Assembly (NCBI RefSeq): GCF_003431975.1
Contig: NZ_CP027116.1
Coordinates: 3,348,001-3,412,000, forward strand
DNA from: Bacillus pumilus
GTDB taxonomy: Bacteria; Bacillota; Bacilli; Bacillales; Bacillaceae
Direction of reading: 5' to 3'
DNA: 64,000 nucleotides
Numbering within the stretch: the first letter of the stretch is position 1; every line of letters starts with the position of its first letter. Shown one piece after another: positions 1 through 6,167 of this stretch. Under the pieces are notes generated by a model, which saw nothing but the letters and a program-made list of their open reading frames with translations, had not been told where the DNA came from and made no database searches. Made by a program: the position numbers and the translations under genes.

Positions 1-365
1 ACTTGCGGGAACCAATACTGAATAAAGATTGCAGACACGATCGCTTCTGCTGCGATGTTCAGCACCCACATTTTCCAGTAGATCCAGTCTAAGAAATAGG
101 CAGGATATTTGCCTAACACAGGTTCAATTAAATCACGGAATGTTCTAGCACCTGGTCGTGCAACTGTCATTTCGGCAAGTCCTTGCATAATAAATAATAA
201 AATAAGACCACCAATCATATATGCCAAAATGACAGCAGGACCCGCAATATCAATGGCAGAACTGCTTCCTTTAAACAGGCCAGCACCAATTGCCCCACCA
301 AGCGCAAGCATCATAATATGCCTTGACGTCATTGTTCGTTTTAACTGTACATGTTCCTTTTCCAT
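1..365 (-). CDS. yvbW: Amino-acid permease, APC family (C-terminus beyond window)
   Basis: Only the first 121 residues or so are inside the window. They carry a typical APC-superfamily start: a short polar N-terminus, then a first membrane helix with the glycine-rich stretch GGAIGAGLF, a second hydrophobic helix, and the loop motif EMTVARPGARTFRD. The product would be an integral membrane importer of an amino acid. The ATG at 365 has a good ribosome site (AAAAGGAG). The gene is preceded by a T-box leader, so expression should respond to uncharged tRNA. In B. subtilis, yvbW is an APC permease with a leucine T-box; the symbol is assigned by that analogy and the substrate is inference. Confidence 0.72.
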   Translation of the reverse strand, partial: MEKEHVQLKRTMTSRHIMMLALGGAIGAGLFKGSSSAIDIAGPAVILAYMIGGLILLFIMQGLAEMTVARPGARTFRDLIEPVLGKYPAYFLDWIYWKMWVLNIAAEAIVSAIFIQYWFPQ

Positions 366-417
366 TTTCTATAGCTCCTTTTAAATTTGAATCTTCAGAC
401 AAAAATAAGATAAAAGC

Positions 418-460
418 ATATAAAAAGGCCAGTCATCTCCATGAAGAGACGACTGACCTT
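418..460 (-). terminator. T-box terminator hairpin
   Basis: A long stem (AAGGTCAGTCGTCTC pairing with GAGATGACTGGCCTT, allowing G-U pairs) is followed by a U-run immediately upstream of the permease gene. It is the terminator arm that competes with the T-box antiterminator. Confidence 0.88.
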
Positions 461-680
461 GCAACCGCGTTACCACTCTTATTGATTCAGTACTAGCTGA
501 ATCCAACTTGAAACCCGATAACGGAGGTCACACGTAAAGACTTATTATTCATTCAGTCTTACCGCTCTTTGAGCGAGTTCAATGATTCGTTTTACTGCGT
601 TGCACCAACCCGCAGCTCTCTTAGAAAACGGATATTCATTTACTATTCTCAAGTCAAAGCGTTTATAGTCAATTTGTCTA
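421..680 (-). promoter_or_regulatory. T-box leader (tRNA-sensing), probably leucine
   Basis: The minus strand reads AGAGTGGTAACGCGG at 479-465, the diagnostic T-box sequence that pairs with the acceptor end of uncharged tRNA. Upstream (about 560-660) is a Stem I-like domain with AGAGAGCTGCGG and a GGTGCAACG apical portion. A GAACTC element at about 580-575 could hold a CTC (Leu) specifier, but I could not fold Stem I confidently. A strong terminator hairpin follows, then the permease start codon. No protein gene is supported between 366 and 755. Confidence 0.88.
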
Positions 681-755
681 TTTATCAAAGATTTTATTTT
701 TTAAATATACTGACTAACCACGCAATTGTCAACAGCCTTTTTCAGACATTCTCTT

Positions 756-1430
756 TTAACGAATCCAAACGGCTACTTCATCCATCGGACGGCGCGTTTT
801 GCCGCGCTTTGGCTCAACGACTCGATACCCAAAGGCAGCCATGACAGAGATGTCGTACTGACCATCTTCAAGTAATCCTTCTTCCTCAAGCATACGATGA
901 ATCTCATCATAGCTGAATCCTTCAACAGGGCATGAATCGATGCCAATTTGTGCAGCGGCTGTCATCATATTTCCAAGAGCAATATACGTTTGTTTGGAAG
1001 CCCAATCGAAGAGCGTACGGTCAGTTTCCATCAAATGAAGATCATTCTCTTGGAATTGTTTGTAGCGTTCTTTGACCATTTCAAACGTTTCGTCTGTCAT
1101 TCCTTTGATTTCCTTATTGATGTATTCTGCATATGCTGAATCATAGCGAGCGTCTGTTCTGGCCAAAATGATCACAAAGTGGCTAGCAGTTGGAAGCTGC
1201 TTTTGCGCCCCCCATGTGTACTCTTTTAATTTCTCTCTAAATGCTTCATTTTGAACGACGAGGAACTTCCAAGGCTCAAATCCGACAGAGCTTGGGGAAA
1301 GTCTTCCGGTTTCTAAAATGAACGCAAAATCATCTTCAGAAATCTTTTTCGTTGGATCAAACTCTTTTGTCGCATGACGGAATTCATATGCCTCAATGAT
1401 GTCTTTTTTTAATTGCTCTTTGTCTCTCAT
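756..1430 (-). CDS. yfkO: NAD(P)H-dependent nitroreductase, YfkO-like
   Basis: The 224-residue protein matches FMN nitroreductases of the YfkO type along its length. Visible features are the FMN-phosphate region RHATKEFDP near the N-terminus, LSPSSVGFEPWKF around residue 50, the dimer/FMN segment TYIALGNMMTAAAQIGIDSCP around 140-160, and the C-terminal FGYR. It should be a soluble flavoprotein reducing nitroaromatics or quinones with NAD(P)H. I chose the ATG at 1430 (MRDKEQ) because AGAAAGG precedes it; an upstream in-frame start at 1523 lacks a ribosome site. The HxlR-type regulator at 37424 would be its divergent neighbour if the prophage were removed. Confidence 0.85.
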   Translation of the reverse strand: MRDKEQLKKDIIEAYEFRHATKEFDPTKKISEDDFAFILETGRLSPSSVGFEPWKFLVVQNEAFREKLKEYTWGAQKQLPTASHFVIILARTDARYDSAYAEYINKEIKGMTDETFEMVKERYKQFQENDLHLMETDRTLFDWASKQTYIALGNMMTAAAQIGIDSCPVEGFSYDEIHRMLEEEGLLEDGQYDISVMAAFGYRVVEPKRGKTRRPMDEVAVWIR

Positions 1431-1601
1431 GATCTTCATCCTTTCTAATAAACGATTAGGGTGTGTTTCATCAATCCAATTTCTTTCCATTCCTATATAG
1501 AAATTGTTATGATAAGAAAACAAACAGCCCGAATGTGTGATGTGATATCTCTATGGTAAAAGAAAAGCTTCCATTGATTCAAGTACGCACATTTTTGTTC
1601 G

Positions 1602-1611
1602 TTAGGCACAA
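1602..1611. other. Candidate prophage attachment core, left (attL)
   Basis: TTAGGCACAA occurs here and again at 37369-37378, bracketing the integrase-containing phage block in direct orientation. Outside the left copy is the host nitroreductase upstream region; outside the right copy is the host HxlR gene. Ten bases is a short core, so the exact crossover limits are inference. The rest of 1431-1793 has no supported gene: it holds the nitroreductase upstream region, A/T-rich DNA with repeated CAAACGTTTGCAAAC-like elements (about 1692-1712), and the GGGGGA repeats. Confidence 0.55.
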
Positions 1612-1729
1612 ATAGATGTTTCGTATGCAAACATTTATTCTCGTTTAAAAAAACGTTGTTCTAGCAACCTTCTTAAACATCACACAAGAACAAACGTTTG
1701 CAAACAAATGCAAATGAAAACATTCATAT

Positions 1730-1762
1730 GGGGGAGTTTTGGGGGAAGTTTGGGGGAAGTTT
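1730..1762 (+). repeat. Three tandem 11-bp GGGGGA repeats, probable integrase arm sites
   Basis: The units GGGGGAGTTTT, GGGGGAAGTTT and GGGGGAAGTTT start at 1730, 1741 and 1752, exactly 11 bp apart. Two related 12-bp units sit at 37291-37314 just after the integrase gene. Both arrays are internal to the candidate attachment cores, as expected for arm-type sites of a tyrosine recombinase. The arm-site role is inference. Confidence 0.6.
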
Positions 1763-1793
1763 TTTTAATGGACAGACGTAAAAGGAGCGTAAA

Positions 1794-1946
1794 ATGAACA
1801 TAAACAAAATAAGATCTTTCCTTTATAAGACATCAAAATACTTGGGTGACATTAACGCCGTTCAAAAGGGTACAGTAGGCAAGAGAATAGCTAGGAGAGC
1901 CGCAGGAAAGGCAACAGGAAGACTATTGGGGAAATTGTTCAAGTGA
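1794..1946 (+). CDS. 50-residue basic prophage protein
   Basis: A short gene with a clear ribosome site (AAAGGAGCGTAAA before ATG) encodes 50 residues that are strongly basic toward the C-terminus (VGKRIARRAAGKATGRLLGK). The alternation of Arg/Lys with small residues suggests an amphipathic, nucleic-acid- or membrane-binding helix. It stands alone between the attL repeats and its own terminator, and reads rightward, opposite to the lytic genes. I recall similar short basic genes at prophage ends in Bacillus but know of no assigned function. Confidence 0.65.
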   Translation: MNINKIRSFLYKTSKYLGDINAVQKGTVGKRIARRAAGKATGRLLGKLFK

Positions 1947-1977
1947 CCACTTACATGAATGTGTAGGTGGTTTTTTT
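1946..1977 (+). terminator. Rho-independent terminator
   Basis: ACCACTTACA pairs with TGTGTAGGTGGT (one bulge) around a short loop, followed by seven T. It closes the 50-residue gene unit. Confidence 0.85.
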
Positions 1978-2140
1978 ATGTAAATATCCCCTTTTTTAGG
2001 TGTGAGAAATAAGTAACACATCGAATGAAACAAAGACAAAAAGTTTGTGATTTAAATACTATTTCTTCTAATTTATGTAAAAATCATTTCATTTTGTGAT
2101 ATCCTCACTATTGAAAAATGATTAGAAAGGGAGTATTCGA

Positions 2141-2686
2141 ATGAAAAAGTTTTTTGTTAAGATGTTGCTAGTTCTCATATCAGCAGCAGTATTTATTCCA
2201 ACTACAGTTACACATGCAGCAGAAAAGGTTGAGCAGAAAGAAGATGTGGTAGTAGCTATCAATCCTACCGAACTTCAGAAAGAGCTTGCTCTAAGAAATG
2301 TACCACTAGATAAACAAGAAGCCTTACTTGAAGCTTTTAAAGCTATTGAGAATGCTAACAATGATCCACTTGCTACTACAAATGGACCGAAGAGTACAGG
2401 AATTAAAGCAGCTATAAAAATTCTGAAAGGATTAGCAAACAATGACTTTGCTCAATGGATGCTTTCTAGTATGTTTGGTAAAAAGGCAGTAAAAGGCACA
2501 GTAAAACACACAAACAAGATTATCAAACAAATAGAACATATTGTTGATACGCCCCAGAGAGCAGCTAAAAGAGCCAATGAACTTGTTTATGCGGAATTGA
2601 AAAAACATATGGACTCTGGGGTAGCACAAGGTATAGGTCATGTTGTAGAATACATCATTATTGTTGGTGACGCTTTAATATTATAA
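2141..2686 (+). CDS. Secreted protein of unknown function, prophage left end
   Basis: The 181-residue product begins with a textbook Sec signal peptide: MKKFFVK, a hydrophobic core, and a likely cleavage after THA-A near residue 27. The mature part is helical and charged (residues 30-80), then a Gly/Lys-containing stretch (about 85-125), and ends in a hydrophobic segment (VVEYIIIVGDALIL). The ribosome site GAAAGGGAG is good. The next gene, 19 bp downstream, encodes a small acidic cytosolic protein, and both share a terminator. Secreted product plus small acidic partner is the layout of toxin/immunity pairs, but no known toxin motif is visible; that role is a guess. Confidence 0.75.
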   Translation: MKKFFVKMLLVLISAAVFIPTTVTHAAEKVEQKEDVVVAINPTELQKELALRNVPLDKQEALLEAFKAIENANNDPLATTNGPKSTGIKAAIKILKGLANNDFAQWMLSSMFGKKAVKGTVKHTNKIIKQIEHIVDTPQRAAKRANELVYAELKKHMDSGVAQGIGHVVEYIIIVGDALIL

Positions 2687-2705
2687 TTGTGAAAGGACGT
2701 ATACT

Positions 2706-3023
2706 ATGGCAGATAATAAATTCGTTGAATTTCAGAAAAAAAATAATTTAGATTCTGATGATGAATTATTTTTGATTACGCTTAGTGGAGCTTTTTGTGA
2801 TTTTGAAAATGACAAGGCTAGTGAAATTGGAAAGACTACCTTTATCAATCACTTTGGTGAGGAATTAAACCTTTCAGATATTGAAGGGAACACTAAAGAA
2901 GAATATGAAAAGATCATCGATCAATTTCTAAGCAAGAAGGACAAGAAGATCAATGTAGATGAACTTTTACAATCTTTTTATGCTGCAGATATGATGGATG
3001 GATTAAAAAAGAAATTCAATTAA
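2706..3023 (+). CDS. Small acidic cytosolic protein, partner of the secreted protein
   Basis: The 105-residue protein has no signal peptide or membrane segment and is rich in Asp and Glu, with helical segments and one Cys-containing motif (GAFCDFENDKASE). It is preceded by GAAAGGACG and lies 19 bp after the secreted gene on the same transcript. Size and acidity resemble bacteriocin immunity proteins, but I recognise no family. An unrelated regulatory or accessory role is equally possible. Confidence 0.7.
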   Translation: MADNKFVEFQKKNNLDSDDELFLITLSGAFCDFENDKASEIGKTTFINHFGEELNLSDIEGNTKEEYEKIIDQFLSKKDKKINVDELLQSFYAADMMDGLKKKFN

Positions 3024-3024
3024 T

Positions 3025-3048
3025 GGCCTTCATTTGAAGGTCTTTTTT
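3025..3048 (+). terminator. Terminator of the 2141-3023 unit
   Basis: GGCCTTC, a 4-base loop, GAAGGTC, then six T directly after the stop codon. Confidence 0.85.
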
Positions 3049-3055
3049 AATCCAC

Positions 3056-3083
3056 AAAAAAAGCTCCTAAATTAATAGGAGCC
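3056..3083 (-). terminator. Terminator of the 3790-3130 cassette
   Basis: On the minus strand GGCTCCTA and TAGGAGC form a stem followed by seven T. It faces the terminator at 3025-3048, so the two units are convergent and insulated from each other. Confidence 0.85.
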
Positions 3084-3129
3084 GTAGTAGTATAACAAAT
3101 CTGGAAGGAAAACCGATTACTAATTAAGT

Positions 3130-3357
3130 TTAATCATAAGGACGGTATTTCTTTCGCCCTTCTTCTAATTCTTTTTTTAAGACCTGTACATGTTGCAACA
3201 AAAATAAAGCAACTGTACCAACCTTTTTAACAGGTTTGAGCTTCCCAGAATTAATGAGGGCACTCAGACGTTGCCGAGTAACATCGAGTACCTCACAAAC
3301 TTCTGCACTTGTTAGGACTTCTTCTTGAATAAACTTAACTTTTTCGTGTTCGTTCAT
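3130..3357 (-). CDS. Small helix-turn-helix protein (excisionase/MerR-like fold)
   Basis: The 75-residue protein carries a winged HTH of the excisionase (HTH_17) type: LTSAEVCEVLDVTRQRLSALINSGKL followed by the wing VKKVGTVALF, then a charged tail. The start at 3357 (MNEHEK) overlaps the stop of the upstream membrane-protein gene as ATGA, indicating translational coupling. It could be the excisionase of the prophage, but it lies far from the integrase and is co-transcribed with two membrane-active-looking peptides. An autoregulator binding the palindrome at 3844-3861 is another possibility. Confidence 0.75.
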   Translation of the reverse strand: MNEHEKVKFIQEEVLTSAEVCEVLDVTRQRLSALINSGKLKPVKKVGTVALFLLQHVQVLKKELEEGRKKYRPYD

Positions 3358-3542
3358 TGCTTTTCTCTCCACATCATTATTAATCCTTTTAACAAGGTGA
3401 TTACAACGGCTGCTAGTAATACAGTATTTGCAATTTTGCCTGATATACTCTGACTTGTTGTGTCAATTACAACGATGCCAGCAATCAATATTAGCATAAC
3501 AGCAAAATCAGCTGTGCTATAGTGTTTAAAGTATTTTTTCAT
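3354..3542 (-). CDS. Small two-helix membrane protein
   Basis: About 62 residues if it starts at MKKYFKHYS. Two hydrophobic helices (FAVMLILIAGIVVI and TVLLAAVVITLLKGLIMMW) are separated by a short polar loop and capped by basic residues. The ribosome site of this ATG is weak, and an in-frame TTG at 3590 is an alternative. Its stop overlaps the start of the HTH gene. No family is recognised; it belongs to the cassette driven from 3816-3844. Confidence 0.6.
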   Translation of the reverse strand: MKKYFKHYSTADFAVMLILIAGIVVIDTTSQSISGKIANTVLLAAVVITLLKGLIMMWREKQ

Positions 3543-3574
3543 ATCATTTGTGGACGTTGGGTTGTGTGCTTGTG

Positions 3575-3603
3575 GTATACTGATACACAAATTTGCAGTA
3601 TAC
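3575..3603. promoter_or_regulatory. Inverted repeat upstream of the membrane-protein gene
   Basis: GTATACTG (3575-3582) and CAGTATAC (3596-3603) are perfect 8-bp arms with a 13-bp spacer, between the 47-residue gene and the membrane-protein gene. It looks like a protein-binding site; no binder is known. Confidence 0.5.
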
Positions 3604-3646
3604 TATATAGAGAGTAAGGGGATTTCTCCCCTTTTCTCCTAGTTAT

Positions 3647-3790
3647 TTAGCGCTTCTTGCTTGCTCGGCGGGAGCGCTTTTTCTTTTTCTTTCTATGCTT
3701 TTCGCTTTCCTTTGTCCATATATCGTATATATGTTTGACAATGGTTACGATACCAGCGATAGAAAGCACCCAATTTCTCACATCGTCCAC
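3647..3790 (-). CDS. 47-residue peptide, hydrophobic N-terminus and very basic tail
   Basis: A GTG start at 3790 is preceded by a near-perfect AAAGGAGG. The peptide has a short hydrophobic segment (WVLSIAGIVTIV) and ends in an extreme basic tail (KHRKKKKKRSRRASKKR). It is the first gene after a consensus promoter. Such a composition is seen in small membrane-active or nucleic-acid-binding phage peptides and some type I toxins, but no family is recognised. The opposite-strand open frame here is a shadow. Confidence 0.65.
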   Translation of the reverse strand: MDDVRNWVLSIAGIVTIVKHIYDIWTKESEKHRKKKKKRSRRASKKR

Positions 3791-3815
3791 TTTAGCACCT
3801 CCTTTCTATACTTTA

Positions 3816-3861
3816 ATTATAGCATATCTATTTACAACCGTCAATAGATTATTTAATCTAT
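3816..3861 (-). promoter_or_regulatory. Strong SigA promoter with adjacent 18-bp palindrome
   Basis: Minus strand: -35 TTGACG (3844-3839), 17-bp spacer, -10 TATAAT (3821-3816), with the 47-residue gene starting 26 bp downstream. Directly upstream and touching the -35 is the palindrome ATAGATTATTTAATCTAT (3844-3861), a probable operator. The consensus quality suggests expression in the lysogen. Confidence 0.8.
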
Positions 3862-3887
3862 GAACACTAAGCTATGTCTTCATTTAT

Positions 3888-3900
3888 TTGTTATAATGTA
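3888..3900 (+). promoter_or_regulatory. Extended -10 promoter for the 3927 gene
   Basis: TGTTATAAT (TG at 3889-3890, TATAAT at 3892-3897) lies 30 bp upstream of the TTG start and is divergent from the 3816-3844 promoter. The -35 region is not consensus. Confidence 0.55.
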
Positions 3901-3926
3901 CATAACTTACTAAGGGGGTAGAAATA

Positions 3927-4310
3927 TTGAAAGATTATACTGAAATATTGGAGATTGATACTAGAGATAAGGTGAATAAGTATCTTGAGGAAGGTTGGGA
4001 GATTATTGACACTCTTAAAATAAAATATCCTGAGCAGGATTTCTTGAAATTTGTTATTGGATATCCAGCTTCAAAAAAGATAGAAGATTTAAAAGCAATT
4101 ATCAGACGATACGAAGAGGCAAATCTTAAAGTAGAACTTTTTAAAAGTATAGCTGATAATAATGGCCATGATTTTAATGAAATAGAAGAAGATTCAAACT
4201 ACGGAGATAGTAATGCTACAACGGATTATATGAATTTCTATGAAAAAACGATGGGTAACGAAAAGCAATATAGTAAAAAATTAGAAACAAAACTTGATAT
4301 AGAATTTTAA
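3927..4310 (+). CDS. Prophage accessory protein (moron) of unknown function
   Basis: The 127-residue protein starts at a TTG preceded by AAGGGGG. Residues 1-30 (EILEIDTRDKVNKYLEEGWEII) resemble the short DUF1737-like module found in many phage and plasmid proteins; the rest is charged and ends in a disordered acidic tail. It reads rightward, has its own promoter and terminator, and lies beside the leftward lysis genes, the usual arrangement of a moron expressed during lysogeny. Function unknown. Confidence 0.65.
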   Translation: MKDYTEILEIDTRDKVNKYLEEGWEIIDTLKIKYPEQDFLKFVIGYPASKKIEDLKAIIRRYEEANLKVELFKSIADNNGHDFNEIEEDSNYGDSNATTDYMNFYEKTMGNEKQYSKKLETKLDIEF

Positions 4311-4334
4311 ACCCCTCTTTTGAGGGGCTTTTTA
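4311..4334 (+). terminator. Terminator of the 3927 gene
   Basis: ACCCCTC, loop, GAGGGGC, then five T, right after the stop codon. Confidence 0.85.
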
Positions 4335-4336
4335 AT

Positions 4337-5137
4337 TTATTTTAAGAGTTTCTCTAGTTTAGCTTTAGTCTTTGGACCATAGATACCATCAGAAGTAAGC
4401 CCATGCATAAGCTGGAATCGTTTGACCGCATCCGCTGTTTTCGGTCCATAATAGCCGTCAATTCCGTTGTTTTTTGCCTTTTTATCCGGGTAGTAGTAAA
4501 CCGCCGCTAGGGCTTGCTGTACGGCTTTTACTGCTGATCCCTTTGTAAGAGGCTTTGTAACTTTTAAAATGCCTGTTGGCAAACCATATGTCTTTTTAGC
4601 AGGCTTGGAAGCTGCTGTTTTGGATGGTGCTGCTTTTGTTGGTTTAACAGTCGGCTTTTTATTTGTGTGAGCAATGGCAATACCGGCTTTGAAGCTGTCC
4701 CAACGATTAAGCAGGCGGCGGGGACATTCTTTCCCACTCCAATGCTTATGAGGAACAACGTTTGCCAATGGAATCCCTTGTTCCTGCATTAACTGTCTAA
4801 TAAGCCATTGAGCATTCTCGACCGCCTTCTCAAAATTGCCGTCTGCATTTTCACAAATTTCAATGCCGATCGACTTCATATTTCCCGTTCCTCTGCCGTC
4901 TCCTGCGTGCCATCCGTTTTCGTTTAACGGTAAATGCTGATAGATCACATTTTCGTCTACAGTGTAGTGCCAGCTTACCACTGTGCTAGATCGTTTTACG
5001 AACGCTGCGTGACTTGCTGCGTCTGCGCCCTTTGACTTGTTAGCTGTGTTATGAACCGTAATATATAAAGGCTTCATATAGTTACCTGGTCTGTTCCGGT
5101 TACTCTTTGAAATATAGTCTTGAATGATTTTTACCAT
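4337..5137 (-). CDS. Phage endolysin: N-acetylmuramoyl-L-alanine amidase
   Basis: The 266-residue enzyme is an Amidase_2 (PGRP-like, zinc) endolysin. Residues 1-145 hold the catalytic domain: the first zinc His in TVHNTAN, SWHYTVDE, GWHAGDGRGTGN, and VVPHKHWSGKECPR near the end with the third ligand. A Lys/Pro/Thr-rich linker (about 155-185) leads to a C-terminal PG_binding_1 domain (195-266) with the repeat-like GIDGYYGPKTADAVKRFQ and GIYGPKTKAKL. There is no signal peptide, so release depends on the holin encoded upstream. It cleaves the amide bond between MurNAc and the stem peptide. The PBSX XlyA amidase has the same role. Confidence 0.93.
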   Translation of the reverse strand: MVKIIQDYISKSNRNRPGNYMKPLYITVHNTANKSKGADAASHAAFVKRSSTVVSWHYTVDENVIYQHLPLNENGWHAGDGRGTGNMKSIGIEICENADGNFEKAVENAQWLIRQLMQEQGIPLANVVPHKHWSGKECPRRLLNRWDSFKAGIAIAHTNKKPTVKPTKAAPSKTAASKPAKKTYGLPTGILKVTKPLTKGSAVKAVQQALAAVYYYPDKKAKNNGIDGYYGPKTADAVKRFQLMHGLTSDGIYGPKTKAKLEKLLK

Positions 5138-5197
5138 TTTTCATCGTCTCCCTTAATGTTTTAGGTATTAAAAAAGAACCGCCTGGGGAAGCTCTTT

Positions 5198-5461
5198 TTA
5201 TTTTGTTAATCCTTTTTGTTGTAGGACTTCTTTTTGTAACTTGCCTTTGTCAGTCAAATAGTTGTTTTTGAACCATGCCATCAAGGTTGTGACAATTGTA
5301 AAAATCATTGAGAAGGCAAGGTACAATGTGTCAGCCAATGATGTGACTTGGTCCTCACTGATCGGCAAAACAGGTTTACCGACCATGATTAAAAATTGGT
5401 TGATTAATGCCATAAAAAGAAGCACCGTACGGATCACAGTGCCTTTGTCAAAGTTTTTCAT
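5198..5461 (-). CDS. Holin, SPP1 family
   Basis: The 87-residue protein has two membrane helices (about 10-28 and 45-65) and ends with [22 protein letters not shown], the characteristic tail of SPP1-type holins (XhlB relatives). It makes the membrane lesion through which the amidase encoded 61 bp downstream reaches the wall. Confidence 0.9.
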   Translation of the reverse strand: MKNFDKGTVIRTVLLFMALINQFLIMVGKPVLPISEDQVTSLADTLYLAFSMIFTIVTTLMAWFKNNYLTDKGKLQKEVLQQKGLTK

Positions 5462-5484
5462 ATCAAAAATTCCTCTTTTCGTTT

Positions 5485-5697
5485 TTATTTTTGGTTTCTT
5501 TCAATTCGATCTAATTTTTCAATGACAACGTCATATTTTTCACTGAATTTTGCTAGTACGTCATTTTGTGCGTCAATTTGTTCGTTTAGCTTGTTCTCAC
5601 GCTCTTTAGTTGTATTGAGGACATAAAACAACACCCAACAAAAAAGAACCGCAAACGGTCCCTGTGTCATTAAATACTGTGCAATATCCATTTCCAT
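5485..5697 (-). CDS. BhlA/UviB-type holin-like protein
   Basis: The 70-residue protein has one N-terminal membrane helix ([16 protein letters not shown]) followed by a charged coiled coil ([20 protein letters not shown]), as in the BhlA family. The start at 5697 (MEMDIAQYL) is favoured by AGAAGG 8 bp upstream; a GTG three codons earlier is less well placed. It forms the lysis cassette with the SPP1-type holin and the amidase. Confidence 0.85.
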   Translation of the reverse strand: MEMDIAQYLMTQGPFAVLFCWVLFYVLNTTKERENKLNEQIDAQNDVLAKFSEKYDVVIEKLDRIERNQK

Positions 5698-5736
5698 CAA
5701 TCTCACCTTCTCCCACCATAAACATAAAAAATAAGC

Positions 5737-5883
5737 CTACACTTCGTATGGCTCACCTGTGATTTCCTCATATTGTTCGGGTGTGATTCTCCCGGCTGCT
5801 ACGGTGTTATACACCATTTCTTTTGTCCATAATTCTCTATCATAAAAACCTTTGATTCTACTGAACCAATCGAAATCACTCAC
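5737..5883 (-). CDS. xkdX: XkdX family small phage protein
   Basis: The 48-residue protein carries the XkdX signature: an aromatic N-terminus (DFDWFSRIKGFYDRELW), then TKEMVYNTVAAGRITPEQYEEITGEPY. The GTG start overlaps the upstream stop (GTGA) and is preceded by AGGGGGTGAT. XkdX genes lie between tail-fibre and lysis genes in many Gram-positive phages; their biochemical role is not known. Confidence 0.88.
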   Translation of the reverse strand: MSDFDWFSRIKGFYDRELWTKEMVYNTVAAGRITPEQYEEITGEPYEV

Positions 5884-6155
5884 GATGGATCACCCCCTAA
5901 TGCAAACAAGTAATAAAGCTCGGCAACTTGTTTCTCCATGAGGTCTATTTTTGACGGCTGCGGCTTTGGCTGCAAGCTCTCTATATACTCTTTGGATGCT
6001 GATTCAAACCACACTCTTTTTTTCTCGTCATACTCGGGAAGATACAACCCCTCTTGTGGTCGTACATCCGTAGCATTTTTCGGAATCTCTTCATAATCAC
6101 TTATCACATCTTCGCCTAAATACATAAAATTTTCGTCATATAAAAAAATATGCAT
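5880..6155 (-). CDS. Tail-associated small protein (XkdW position)
   Basis: The 91-residue acidic protein contains YDENFMYLGEDVISDYEEIP and a C-terminal helix (KIDLMEKQVAELYYLFALGG). Proteins of this layout sit between the baseplate protein and XkdX in Bacillus phages and may act as fibre accessory or assembly proteins. The ends fit a tight operon: 12 bp after the BppU gene stop and a 4-bp overlap with xkdX. Confidence 0.7.
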   Translation of the reverse strand: MHIFLYDENFMYLGEDVISDYEEIPKNATDVRPQEGLYLPEYDEKKRVWFESASKEYIESLQPKPQPSKIDLMEKQVAELYYLFALGGDPS

Positions 6156-6167
6156 GTACCTTACCTC

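Noticed and set aside
3657..3863. Rightward 68-codon frame with a Phe-rich start
   Set aside because: It is the complement of the well-initiated 47-residue GTG gene and its promoter; composition is that of an antisense shadow.
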